This document shows positions 44,420-51,215 of a stretch of 64,000 bases of DNA, piece by piece. Each line of letters begins with the position of its first letter. Position 1 is the first letter of the stretch. Below the pieces are notes generated by a model. The model searched no databases, was not told where the DNA came from, and saw only the letters and a list, made by a program, of their open reading frames with translations. The stretch comes from PALSA-612 sp963742925 (GTDB lineage: Bacteria; Actinomycetota; Thermoleophilia; Gaiellales; Gaiellaceae): assembly GCA_963742925.1 (NCBI GenBank), contig CAVUNV010000017.1, positions 1 to 64,000 of the forward strand, given 5' to 3'. The translations under genes were made by a program, and so were the position numbers.

Positions 44420-45244
44420 CTAACCCGAGCAGACCGCGAAGACGGTGACCGTCCAGTTCGACCCCGGATCCTCCTTGGCGACGCTTGCCACCGACCAGCC
44501 TGTGCCACCGGCAGGGCTGCTCTGGTAGACGACGACTCGCCCGAGCACCGATGTGTCCAGGCCTGAGATGTAGTAGCCACCGCCCAGCAGGATCTTTCCG
44601 GCCGGGCAGAAGACGGTGACGCTGTTCAGGGTTCCCGGGGAGTGCCACGCCGACGTGTTGCTGGCCGTCTGCTGTGTCGACGACGTGACCGAGCCGGCCG
44701 GGCCGGTGTCGCCCTTCAGGCCCTGGATGCCCTGGGCTCCGGTGGCGCCCTTCTCACCCTTCGGCCCTTCGATGCCGGGGATGCCCTGGTCGCCTTTCAC
44801 ACCCTGGACACCCTGGGCTCCCGTGTCACCCTTGTCACCCTTCGGCCCTTGGATGCCCGGTTTCCCCGGATCGCCCTGGGCGCCGGTGTCACCCTTGGCA
44901 CCGGTGTCGCCCTTGGCGCCGGCCGCACCGGCTGCCCCGGTGTCACCCTTGTCACCCTTGGGGCCTGCAGGCCCGGCGGGGCCTACAGGGCCGGCCGTCC
45001 CGACTGGTCCTTGCTGGCTCCAGCTGATCGCGACCTCGGAAGCCAGACAGCGCTGGCCGTCGTCGATCACGCGCAGCGCACCCGGGGTGCCGGCGGTGTT
45101 CGGCTTCGTGTAGCAGCCGTGGATCACGCCGCCGGTATCGGGAATCGTCGCGGACGCGATGCCGCCGGCGACGGCGAGGATGCCGCAGACGCCCGCGGCC
45201 AGCACAAACAGGCGCGGACGCGCCAGACGCGAAAGCGTTCTCAT
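44420..45244 (-). CDS. Secreted collagen-like (Gly-X-Y repeat) protein
   Basis: 274 residues. The signal peptide is at 1-32 (LFVLAAGVCGILAVAGGIAS). A short domain with two cysteines follows (GGVIHGCYTKPNTAGTPGAL, IDDGQRCLASEVAISWSQQ). Then comes a perfect run of about 36 Gly-X-Y triplets (residues about 79-186), rich in GPKGDKGDTG-type charged triplets that favour triple helix without hydroxyproline. A C-terminal globular domain (VTVFCPAGKILLGGGYYISG to VTVFAVCSG) is probably a trimerisation or binding head. ATG 45244 has GGGAGGAG just upstream. It sits on the opposite strand between ftsY and ffh, interrupting the usual SRP gene pairing. Confidence 0.85.
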   Translation of the reverse strand: MRTLSRLARPRLFVLAAGVCGILAVAGGIASATIPDTGGVIHGCYTKPNTAGTPGALRVIDDGQRCLASEVAISWSQQGPVGTAGPVGPAGPAGPKGDKGDTGAAGAAGAKGDTGAKGDTGAQGDPGKPGIQGPKGDKGDTGAQGVQGVKGDQGIPGIEGPKGEKGATGAQGIQGLKGDTGPAGSVTSSTQQTASNTSAWHSPGTLNSVTVFCPAGKILLGGGYYISGLDTSVLGRVVVYQSSPAGGTGWSVASVAKEDPGSNWTVTVFAVCSG

Positions 45245-45340
45245 GTCTCCTCCCTTCCAGACCATGATCGTGGCGGGGAGTCGCACTCCAGTCGCAATCC
45301 GATCGCGCTCTGCTCCGCCGGGTCGTCGAGACGAGGCCCG

Positions 45341-45346
45341 TACACT
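45341..45346 (+). promoter_or_regulatory. Putative -10 box, leaderless promoter for ffh
   Basis: TACACT, 8 nt before ATG 45355, in the gap divergent from the collagen-like gene. Confidence 0.5.
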
Positions 45347-45354
45347 GTCCGGCG

Positions 45355-46675
45355 ATGTTCGACGCCCTCGGCGACAAGCTGCAAGCGGTTCTCGGCGGGC
45401 TGCGCTCGCGCGGGAAGCTGGACGAGGAAACGGTCTCGAAAGCGATGCGCGAGATCCGCCTCGCGCTGCTCGAAGCCGACGTCAACCTCGCCGTCGTCAA
45501 GGAGTTCACCGCCGCCGTCAAGGAGCGCGCACTCGGGCAGGAGGTGATGAAGAGCCTGACGCCGGGCCAGCAGGTCGTGAAGATCGTCCACGACGAGCTG
45601 ACCCGGATCATGGGCGGGAGCGATTCGCGGCTCGCGTTCGCCGGGCGACCTCCGACCGTGATCCTGCTCGTCGGCCTGCAGGGCGCGGGGAAGACCACCG
45701 CCGCCGCGAAGCTCGCGCTGATGCTGCGCAAGGAGCGCAAGAGCCCGGCGCTCGTCGCCGCCGACCTCCAGCGCCCGGCCGCGGTCACCCAGCTCGAGCA
45801 GCTCGGCAAGCAGATCCAGATCCCCGTGCTGAGCTCCGAGCGGGCGGATCCCGTCAAGGCTGCGAAGCTCGGCGTCGAGCAGGCCCGCGCGCAGGGCAAG
45901 GACGTCGTGATCGTCGACACGGCCGGACGGCTTGCAGATCGACGAGGAGCTGATGGACGAGCTCGAGCAGGTCCACCGGGAGGTCAAGCCGACGAACGTG
46001 CTGCTCGTCCTCGATGCGATGACCGGCCAGCAGGCGGTCGACGTCGCGCTCGCGTTCCAGGAGCGGGTCGCGTTCGACGGCGTGCTGCTGACCAAGCTCG
46101 ACGGCGACGCGCGTGGCGGCGCCGCGCTCTCGATCAAGTCCGTCACCGGCAAGCCGGTCAAGCTCGCGTCCGTCGGCGAGAAGCTCGATCAGCTCGAGGT
46201 CTTCCACCCCGACCGCATGGCCTCCCGGATCCTCGGCATGGGCGACGTCCTGACGCTGATCGAGAAGGCGGAGGCCGCGACCACCGAGGACGAGCAGCGG
46301 GAGATGGAAGCCCGGCTGATGGCCGGCGAGCTCGACTTCGAGGATTTCCTGAACAGCTACCGGATGATGCGGAGGATGGGCCCGGTGAAGAGCCTGATCT
46401 CGATGATCCCCGGTCTCGGGAACGAGCTGAAGGACGTGGACGTCGACGAGCAGGAGCTCGGGCGCGTCGAGGCGATCATCCTCTCGATGACGCCCCACGA
46501 GCGCCGGCTGCCGCACGTGATCGACGGCTCGCGACGGAAGCGGATCGCGAGGGGAAGCGGGACGACGGTGCAGCAGGTGAACCAGCTGCTCACCGCCCGC
46601 AAGCAGCTCCAGAAGATGATGAGGCAGATGGGCAAGGGCAAGATCCCTGCGCTTCCCGTGGCCGGGAAACGCTAG
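45355..46675 (+). CDS. ffh: Signal recognition particle protein Ffh (one extra base)
   Basis: GTPase that binds 4.5S RNA and signal sequences. Corrected length is about 439 residues, normal. N domain MFDALGDKLQAVLGGLRSRG; G domain P-loop VGLQGAGKTTAAAKLALML; DTAGRL; then QIDEELMDELEQVHREVKPT and TKLDGDARGGAALSIKSVTG; Met-rich M domain (MMRRMGPVKSLISMIPGLG, RGSGTTVQQVNQLLTARKQL). The frame breaks at CGGCTTGCAG (45929-45938): one T too many separates DTAGRL from QIDEEL. The gene is essential, so an error in the sequence is far more likely than loss. rpsP follows after 11 nt. Confidence 0.93.
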
Positions 46676-46686
46676 AAAGGAGTGGC

Positions 46687-46935
46687 ATGGCAGTTCGTAT
46701 GAGGCTTACCCGCGTCGGGTCGAAGAAGAACCCGATCTACCGCATCGTGGTCGCCGACTCGCGCTCGCCGCGCGACGGCAGGTTCATCGAGATCGTGGGG
46801 CGCTACAACCCGCAGCACGATCCGTCGCTGATCGAGTTCGACGAGGCGAAGGTCAAGGACTGGCTCTCGAAGGGGGCGCAGCCCTCGCAACCCGTTGCGC
46901 GCCTGCTGAAGGCCAAGAAGATCTCGACCGCGTAG
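46687..46935 (+). CDS. rpsP: 30S ribosomal protein S16
   Basis: 82 residues with the family start MAVRMRLTRVGSKKNPIYRI and VVADSRSPRDGRFIEIVGRY, then NPQHDPSLIEFDEAKVKDWL. AAAGGAG at 46677-46683 is a clear ribosome site for ATG 46687. It is directly followed by the KH-domain gene as in most bacteria. Confidence 0.97.
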   Translation: MAVRMRLTRVGSKKNPIYRIVVADSRSPRDGRFIEIVGRYNPQHDPSLIEFDEAKVKDWLSKGAQPSQPVARLLKAKKISTA

Positions 46936-47174
46936 CGTCCGCTCCCGCCGAGCTCGTCAGCTTCCTGGCGAAGAAGATCGTCGACGATCCCTCGGCGGTC
47001 CGGGTCGAGGAGATCGACTCGGACGGAGACCTCCTGCTGCGGCTGCACGTCGCCGAATCCGACCGCGGCAAGGTGATCGGGCGCCGCGGGCGCATGGTGC
47101 AGACGCTGCGGACGCTGGCGCGGGCGGCGGGCGCGCGGCTCGACCGCCGCGTGCTGCTCGAGATTGCCGAGTAG
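46932..47174 (+). CDS. khpA: KH-domain RNA-binding protein (KhpA/YlqC type), start codon unclear
   Basis: About 80 residues: ELVSFLAKKIVDDPSAVRVE, LLLRLHVAESDRGKVIGRRG, then RMVQTLRTLARAAGARLDRR. This is the single KH domain found between rpsP and rimM, implicated in RNA chaperoning and cell-length control in Firmicutes. The GxxG loop is GRRG instead of the common GKQG. No ATG/GTG/TTG exists in frame near the N-terminus. GTA at 46932, overlapping the rpsP stop as GTAG, sits where a start is expected, so either a rare start or a base change is involved. It overlaps rimM by 11 bp. Confidence 0.85.
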   Translation, partial: VASAPAELVSFLAKKIVDDPSAVRVEEIDSDGDLLLRLHVAESDRGKVIGRRGRMVQTLRTLARAAGARLDRRVLLEIAE

Positions 47175-47655
47175 CGCCGCTTCCGGCGGCGGCTTCGTCA
47201 GGATCGGTCGTGTCGGCCGGCCGCACGGGCTCGACGGCTCCTTCGTCGTGGAGGACGCGAGCGACGACCCGGCGCGCTTCGCCGTCGACGCGGTGCTCTG
47301 GGTCGGCAACGCGCCTGCGCAGGTCGTCTCGTCGAAACGGGCGCGCGGCATGCCGGTGATCCGGCTCGACCGGACGGTCGAACGCGGTGCGGAGCTCACC
47401 GTCGAGGTGTCGGAGCTCCCCCCGCCGGCTGACGATTCGTACTACGTCTTCCAGCTCGTCGGGCTCGCGGTCGAGGAGCAGGATGGGCGCTCGCTCGGCA
47501 GGGTCAAGGACGTCGTGCCCGGCGTCGCCAACGACGTGCTCGAGCTCGACTCGGGTGGCATGCTCCCGATGCACGAGGAATGCATCCGCGAGGTCGACCT
47601 CGCTGCAGGCAGAATCGTCGTCGCGCCCGGCTTCGCCGACCACTACCCTCATTAG
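47164..47655 (+). CDS. rimM: Ribosome maturation factor RimM
   Basis: 16S rRNA processing factor that binds S19 in 30S assembly. 163 residues: N-terminal FVRIGRVGRPHGLDGSFVVE (the family's G-R-P-H-G-L-x-G motif) and a C-terminal PRC barrel (YYVFQLVGLAVEEQDGRSLG, PMHEECIREVDLAAGRIVV). Start TTG 47164 lies inside the KH gene. Its TAG stop (47653-47655) is immediately followed by a 162-bp inserted element before trmD. Confidence 0.93.
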   Translation: MPSSAASGGGFVRIGRVGRPHGLDGSFVVEDASDDPARFAVDAVLWVGNAPAQVVSSKRARGMPVIRLDRTVERGAELTVEVSELPPPADDSYYVFQLVGLAVEEQDGRSLGRVKDVVPGVANDVLELDSGGMLPMHEECIREVDLAAGRIVVAPGFADHYPH

Positions 47656-47820
47656 GTGCCCCGCCCAGCAATACATGCCGGCTTCTGCCCCGCGATCACG
47701 CGGCGCGCTGCCGTGTCCTCAGTCGCGCCCGTATTTGCCAATACGAACGCTCCCTGCGTCCTTGCATCGCTTGGTGCTCGCGACGCAGAAGCTCGGCGGC
47801 ATCACCGGACGGGGCACTAG
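47653..47820. mobile_element. MITE-like 162-bp insertion with TAG target duplication
   Basis: The element spans 47656-47817, flanked by TAG (47653-47655 and 47818-47820). Its ends are inverted repeats GTGCCCCG (47656-47663) and CGGGGCAC (47810-47817), with about 14 of the first 19 terminal positions pairing. It encodes no ORF and contains an internal hairpin GTATT-TGCC-AATAC. Removing the element plus one TAG restores a junction in which the rimM stop TAG overlaps the trmD GTG start by one base (TAGTG), a typical operon junction. This strongly suggests a non-autonomous transposable element inserted at TAG. Confidence 0.65.
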
Positions 47821-48479
47821 TGCAGCTCGACGTCTTCACCCTGGTTCCCCACGCCTTCGCCTGGCTGACCGAGCAGCGTCCGCTCGCCTCGGTGCTGGGT
47901 ACCGAGCTCGATCTGCGGCTCCTGAACTACCGCGACTTCACGCCGCTCCGCGCCGGCCAGGTCGACGACGAGCCGTACGGCGGCGGCGCGGGCATGGTGT
48001 TGCGTGTCGACGTTGCTGCGGCGGCGCTCGACGCCGTCTACGGCGGCGTGCCGGAGCATCGGGTCGTCGCGCTGACGCCGCAGGGCCGTCCGCTCGACCA
48101 GGCGATCGTCGAGGAGCTGGCCGCCGAGGAGCGGCTGACGCTGCTCTCTGCCCGCTACGAGGGCTTCGACGAGCGCATTCTCGTCCACCTCTGCTCCGAC
48201 GCGATCTCGATCGGGCCGTACGTCCTCTCGGGCGGCGAGCTCGCGGCGATGGTCGTCCTCGATGCCGTCGCGAGGCTCCTGCCGGGCGCGACCGGCAGCG
48301 AGGAGTCGACGCGGTTCGAGAGCTTCTCCGCCGAGCTCGAGGGCGGGCTCGAGTATCCCCACTACACGCGGCCGGCCGACTTCCGCGGCTGGCACGTGCC
48401 GGAGGTGCTGCTCTCCGGGCACCACGCACAGATCGAGGGGTGGCGCCGGGATCAGAGCCGACTCCGGAGCGCGCCGTGA
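47820..48479 (+). CDS. trmD: tRNA (guanine-N1)-methyltransferase TrmD
   Basis: Methylates G37 of tRNAs. 219 residues, slightly short for TrmD: VQLDVFTLVPHAFAWLTEQR, DDEPYGGGAGMVLRVDVAAA (family motif), and the trefoil-knot SAM site LLSARYEGFDERILVHLCSD, SIGPYVLSGGELAAMVVLDA, YPHYTRPADFRGWHVPEVLL, SGHHAQIEGWRR. GTG 47820 begins at the conserved N-terminus; its G is the last base of the TAG duplication made by the upstream insertion. The stop overlaps lepB by GTGA. Confidence 0.95.
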   Translation: MQLDVFTLVPHAFAWLTEQRPLASVLGTELDLRLLNYRDFTPLRAGQVDDEPYGGGAGMVLRVDVAAAALDAVYGGVPEHRVVALTPQGRPLDQAIVEELAAEERLTLLSARYEGFDERILVHLCSDAISIGPYVLSGGELAAMVVLDAVARLLPGATGSEESTRFESFSAELEGGLEYPHYTRPADFRGWHVPEVLLSGHHAQIEGWRRDQSRLRSAP

Positions 48480-49420
48480 GCGACCTCGGGCCTCCCTCTC
48501 CGCCGCCCGGCGCCCAGGGAGGCTGGACGCCGCCGCCCGCCGGAGACGGCGGCGTCGGGGCGGCGAGCGCCGATCCGTACGAGATCCTCGGCGTTCGACG
48601 CGATGCATCGGCCGAGGACGTCCGGGCGGCCTACCAGCACTACGCGGAGACGCATCGCTGGGACACGGATCCCGCGCGCCTGGAGCAGCACAAGCGGGTC
48701 GACGCCGCCTACCGGCTGCTGTCGGATCCGGCGCGCCGCACCGCCTACGACGAGGCGATCGCGCGAGGTGCGCAGCCGAGCTACGGACAACCGCCGCCGC
48801 GGCGCCGCTCGCGGAATCCGGTCGACCACCTGACGCGCAACCTGCCGCGCCAGTGGCGCATCGCGATCGACTGGGCCGTGACGATCGTCGGCGCGATCCT
48901 GATCGTGCTCGCGCTCAAGCAGTGGATCGTCAACCCGTACCGGATCCCGTCCTCGTCGATGGAGCCGACGCTGCACTGCGCGCGGCCGGGCCGGGGCTGC
49001 GAGGCGCATTTCTCCGACCGCGTCCTCGCGTGCCGCTTCTGCTACTGGTTCTCGGACCCCTCCCGGGGAGACATCGTCGTCTTCAACACGCCGCCGAAGG
49101 CGGCCCAGGAGTGCGAGGGCGGCGTCTTCGTCAAACGTCTGATCGGACTTCCCGGCGAGACCGTGCACGAGGACATCGACGGCTTCATCTACATCGACGG
49201 CAAGCGGCTGAAGGAGCCGTACATCCAGCGTGACCGGCGCCTCGGCGACACCACGCACTTCGACAAGACCTGGCACGTCCCGAAGGGCGACTATTTCTTC
49301 ATGGGCGACAACCGGTCACAGTCCTGCGACTCGCGTGAGTGGGGCCCGGTGCCGAGGGGCAACATCATCGGCAAGGTCTTCTTCGTCTACTGGCCCCCGA
49401 ACCGCATCGGCTTCAAATAG
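48476..49420 (+). CDS. lepB: Signal peptidase I with an N-terminal J-domain-like module
   Basis: 314 residues. Residues 30-100 resemble a DnaJ J-domain (DPYEILGVRRDASAEDVRAA, then RVDAAYRLLSDPARRTAYDE), but the HPD tripeptide is missing (the loop reads THRWDTDP). A basic linker and one membrane helix follow (WAVTIVGAILIVLALKQWIV). The serine/lysine protease has SSSMEPTL (nucleophile Ser) and FVKRLIGLPGETV (general-base Lys), with a Cys-bearing insertion between them (CARPGRGCEAHFSDRVLACR) and a late YFFMGDNRSQSCDSREWGPV. It cleaves signal peptides at the outer membrane face. GTG 48476 is coupled to trmD (GTGA). Confidence 0.93.
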   Translation: MSDLGPPSPPPGAQGGWTPPPAGDGGVGAASADPYEILGVRRDASAEDVRAAYQHYAETHRWDTDPARLEQHKRVDAAYRLLSDPARRTAYDEAIARGAQPSYGQPPPRRRSRNPVDHLTRNLPRQWRIAIDWAVTIVGAILIVLALKQWIVNPYRIPSSSMEPTLHCARPGRGCEAHFSDRVLACRFCYWFSDPSRGDIVVFNTPPKAAQECEGGVFVKRLIGLPGETVHEDIDGFIYIDGKRLKEPYIQRDRRLGDTTHFDKTWHVPKGDYFFMGDNRSQSCDSREWGPVPRGNIIGKVFFVYWPPNRIGFK

Positions 49421-49439
49421 CGCTGACCAGCGATCAGCG
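49421..49439 (+). terminator. Short hairpin after lepB
   Basis: CGCTGA (49421-49426) / TCAGCG (49434-49439) with a 7-nt loop, directly after the lepB stop. It is short and has no T-tract. Its arms share CGCTGA/TCAGCG with the palindrome at 63225. Confidence 0.35.
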
Positions 49440-49479
49440 GTTCCGGTCGGCTGGCCCGCGAGTCGCTGCGGCCATTCGC

Positions 49480-49485
49480 TAGCAT
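49480..49485 (+). promoter_or_regulatory. Possible -10 box upstream of rplS
   Basis: TAGCAT, 32 nt before ATG 49518, leaving a short leader without a clear ribosome site. Confidence 0.35.
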
Positions 49486-49517
49486 TGGCGGTCGGCCCGG
49501 CTCGGGCCACCTCTCTG

Positions 49518-50069
49518 ATGAACGCCATCGAGACAATCGAGCAGCGTCAGCTGCGCAAGGGCCTGCCGAGGTTCAAGGCGGGAGACAGCGTCCGCGTCCA
49601 CTTCCGCGTCATCGAGGGCACGCGGTCCCGTATCCAGGTCTTCGAGGGCGTCGTCATCAAGCGACAGGGCGCGGGCGTCCGCGAGACGTTCACCGTCCGC
49701 AAGCAGTCGTTCGGCGTCGGGGTCGAGCGCACGTTCCCGCTCCATTCACCGAAGATCGAACGCATCGAAGTGATGCAGATCGGTGACGTGAATCGCGCGA
49801 AGCTGTACTACCTGCGCGGGAAAGTGGGAAAGAAGGCGCGCGTCAGGGCCAAGCAGTACGGGGGGAAGCTATCCTCGCCCGATGTCGACGAGCCCCTCGA
49901 GGAAGCTTCCGAAGAAGCTCCCGAGGCAGAAGCCGAGACCGTCGAGGAGCCCGTCGCCCAGCAGCCCGGAGAGCAGCCCGAAGCCTCCGCCGACGAGCAA
50001 TCCGAGCCCGACGGCGAGCCCGCCGAGGTCGCGGTCGCGGCCGAAGCGGACGGGCCAGAAGCTTCTTAG
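49518..50069 (+). CDS. rplS: 50S ribosomal protein L19 with a long acidic C-terminal tail
   Basis: 183 residues. Residues 1-115 are standard L19 (FKAGDSVRVHFRVIEGTRSR, IQVFEGVVIKRQGAGVRETF, TVRKQSFGVGVERTFPLHSP, RAKLYYLRGKVGKKARVR). Residues 120-183 form a low-complexity acidic extension (EPLEEASEEAPEAEAETVEE and further Glu/Ala/Pro/Gln), absent from most L19. The DNA encoding this tail overlaps, in the next frame, the only canonical start of rnhB (49882), so the tail may be shaped by, or shape, the downstream gene. Confidence 0.95.
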   Translation: MNAIETIEQRQLRKGLPRFKAGDSVRVHFRVIEGTRSRIQVFEGVVIKRQGAGVRETFTVRKQSFGVGVERTFPLHSPKIERIEVMQIGDVNRAKLYYLRGKVGKKARVRAKQYGGKLSSPDVDEPLEEASEEAPEAEAETVEEPVAQQPGEQPEASADEQSEPDGEPAEVAVAAEADGPEAS

Positions 50070-50670
50070 CTTCGACCGTCGGATCGGCGCCCGTTACGTC
50101 GTCGGCGCCGACGAGGCGGGGCGCGGCTCGCTCGCCGGCCCGCTGCTGGTCGCCGGCGTCCTGCTCGACTACGCGTCCCTGCGCGGCGCCAAGGTGCGGC
50201 CGCTCGCGTTCCTGAACGACTCCAAGCAGCTGAGCACCGAGCAGCGCGAGGAGCTGTTCCGTGCCGTCGTCGGCTGTGCGGAGGGGATCAGCGTCCGGGC
50301 CTTCTCGCCGTCGACGATCGACGGCGCCGGCCTGCATGTCTGCAACCTCCAGGGTCTCCGCGGCGTCCTGCACGCGCTGACGCCGCCCGGAGAAGTCTGC
50401 CTCGTGGACGGATTCCGGCTCGGCCCTTCCGCTCCCGAGCACACGGCTGTCGTGGACGGTGACGAGCGCAGCGCCGCGATCGCCGCAGCCTCGATCGTCG
50501 CCAAGGTCGTTCGTGACCGGCTGATGCGGCGCATGGACAGCCTCTTCCCGATCTACGGGTTCGCATCGCACGTCGGCTACATCACGCCCGAGCACTCCGC
50601 GCGAGTTCGGCGGCACGGGCCTTCCGATCTGCACCGCCGCTCGTTTCAGGCGCTCTGCTACGCCGTGTGA
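49882..50670 (+). CDS. rnhB: Ribonuclease HII; N-terminal start uncertain
   Basis: Removes ribonucleotides from DNA. The catalytic domain starts at LLSFDRRIGARYVVGADEAG (first catalytic D-E of the DEAGRG motif), with VDGDERSAAIAAASIVAKVV and a late FASHVGYITPEHSARVRRHG. The only ATG/GTG/TTG in frame upstream is ATG 49882, which adds about 59 Arg/Lys/Pro/Ser-rich residues and overlaps rplS by 188 nt. The alternative is an unusual start such as ACG near 50054, giving a family-like N-terminus TGQKLLSF. The domain is certain and the N-terminus is not. yraN follows with a GTGA overlap. Confidence 0.88.
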   Translation: MSTSPSRKLPKKLPRQKPRPSRSPSPSSPESSPKPPPTSNPSPTASPPRSRSRPKRTGQKLLSFDRRIGARYVVGADEAGRGSLAGPLLVAGVLLDYASLRGAKVRPLAFLNDSKQLSTEQREELFRAVVGCAEGISVRAFSPSTIDGAGLHVCNLQGLRGVLHALTPPGEVCLVDGFRLGPSAPEHTAVVDGDERSAAIAAASIVAKVVRDRLMRRMDSLFPIYGFASHVGYITPEHSARVRRHGPSDLHRRSFQALCYAV

Positions 50671-51008
50671 GGAACGAGGCCGAGAGGCAGGCGCTGTGGC
50701 ACTACAGGTTGCGCGGCTACCGGATCCTGGCGACCAACGCGTGGGCCGGCGGCAACGAGATCGACCTGATCGCACGCCGCGGAGGCCGGATCGTCTTTTG
50801 CGAGGTCAAGTCGAAGGAGGGCGTGGGGCGGGGCGATCCGCTCGAGATGGTCGGGCCGGAGAAGCAGCGCCGCCTGCGCCGTGCCGCCGAGACCTGGCTC
50901 GCGACCCGGCCCGAGCTCGCCCGCCTGGAGGCGACCTTCGACGTCGTCGCCGTGCGCGAGGGAAGGCTGGAACGGATCCGGGACGCGTTCGCCCCTTCCC
51001 TGAAGTAG
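50667..51008 (+). CDS. yraN: YraN/UPF0102 family nuclease-fold protein
   Basis: 113 residues with the Holliday-junction-resolvase-like fold: LWHYRLRGYRILATNAWAGG, NEIDLIARRGGRIVFCEVKS (the E-D-ExK nuclease pattern), then GPEKQRRLRRAAETWLA. It is usually found beside rnhB and comM/dprA, as here. GTG 50667 overlaps the rnhB stop (GTGA). Biochemical function is unsettled in the family. Confidence 0.9.
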   Translation: MRNEAERQALWHYRLRGYRILATNAWAGGNEIDLIARRGGRIVFCEVKSKEGVGRGDPLEMVGPEKQRRLRRAAETWLATRPELARLEATFDVVAVREGRLERIRDAFAPSLK

Positions 51009-51026
51009 CAAGGTCTGTCCGCAGTG

Positions 51027-51055
51027 GCTGAGACCGGGCGAAGCCCGGCCTCAGC
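51027..51055 (+). terminator. Terminator after yraN
   Basis: GCTGAG-A-CCGGGC / GCCCGG-C-CTCAGC forms a 13-position stem with one A-C mismatch and a GAA loop, 19 nt past the yraN stop. The rest of the gap to 51216 contains only a weak inverted repeat (TGTGCGA / TCGCACA, about 51083-51110). Confidence 0.6.
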
Positions 51056-51215
51056 TCCGGGCCGCCTCGGGGCAGCGATCTTGTGCGAAGTGTGTCGAAA
51101 CTCTCGCACAGCCCTGATCACGTAGAGCGTAGCTCGCTGCGGGCGAGCCAGGAAGGGGCCTCGCTCGCTCTGACGAAAGAAGGGTCCTCGCCATCGACCC
51201 CGTATTGCGAGGATC

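Noticed and set aside
45929..45938. Regulated frameshift in ffh
   Set aside because: The break lies inside the GTPase core and would give a useless truncated product; the extra T is in a TT doublet and matches the window-wide error pattern.
49882..50051. Treating the Arg/Ser-rich extension as a certain part of RNase HII
   Set aside because: It has the composition of an out-of-frame reading of the Glu-rich L19 tail; kept as an alternative only.
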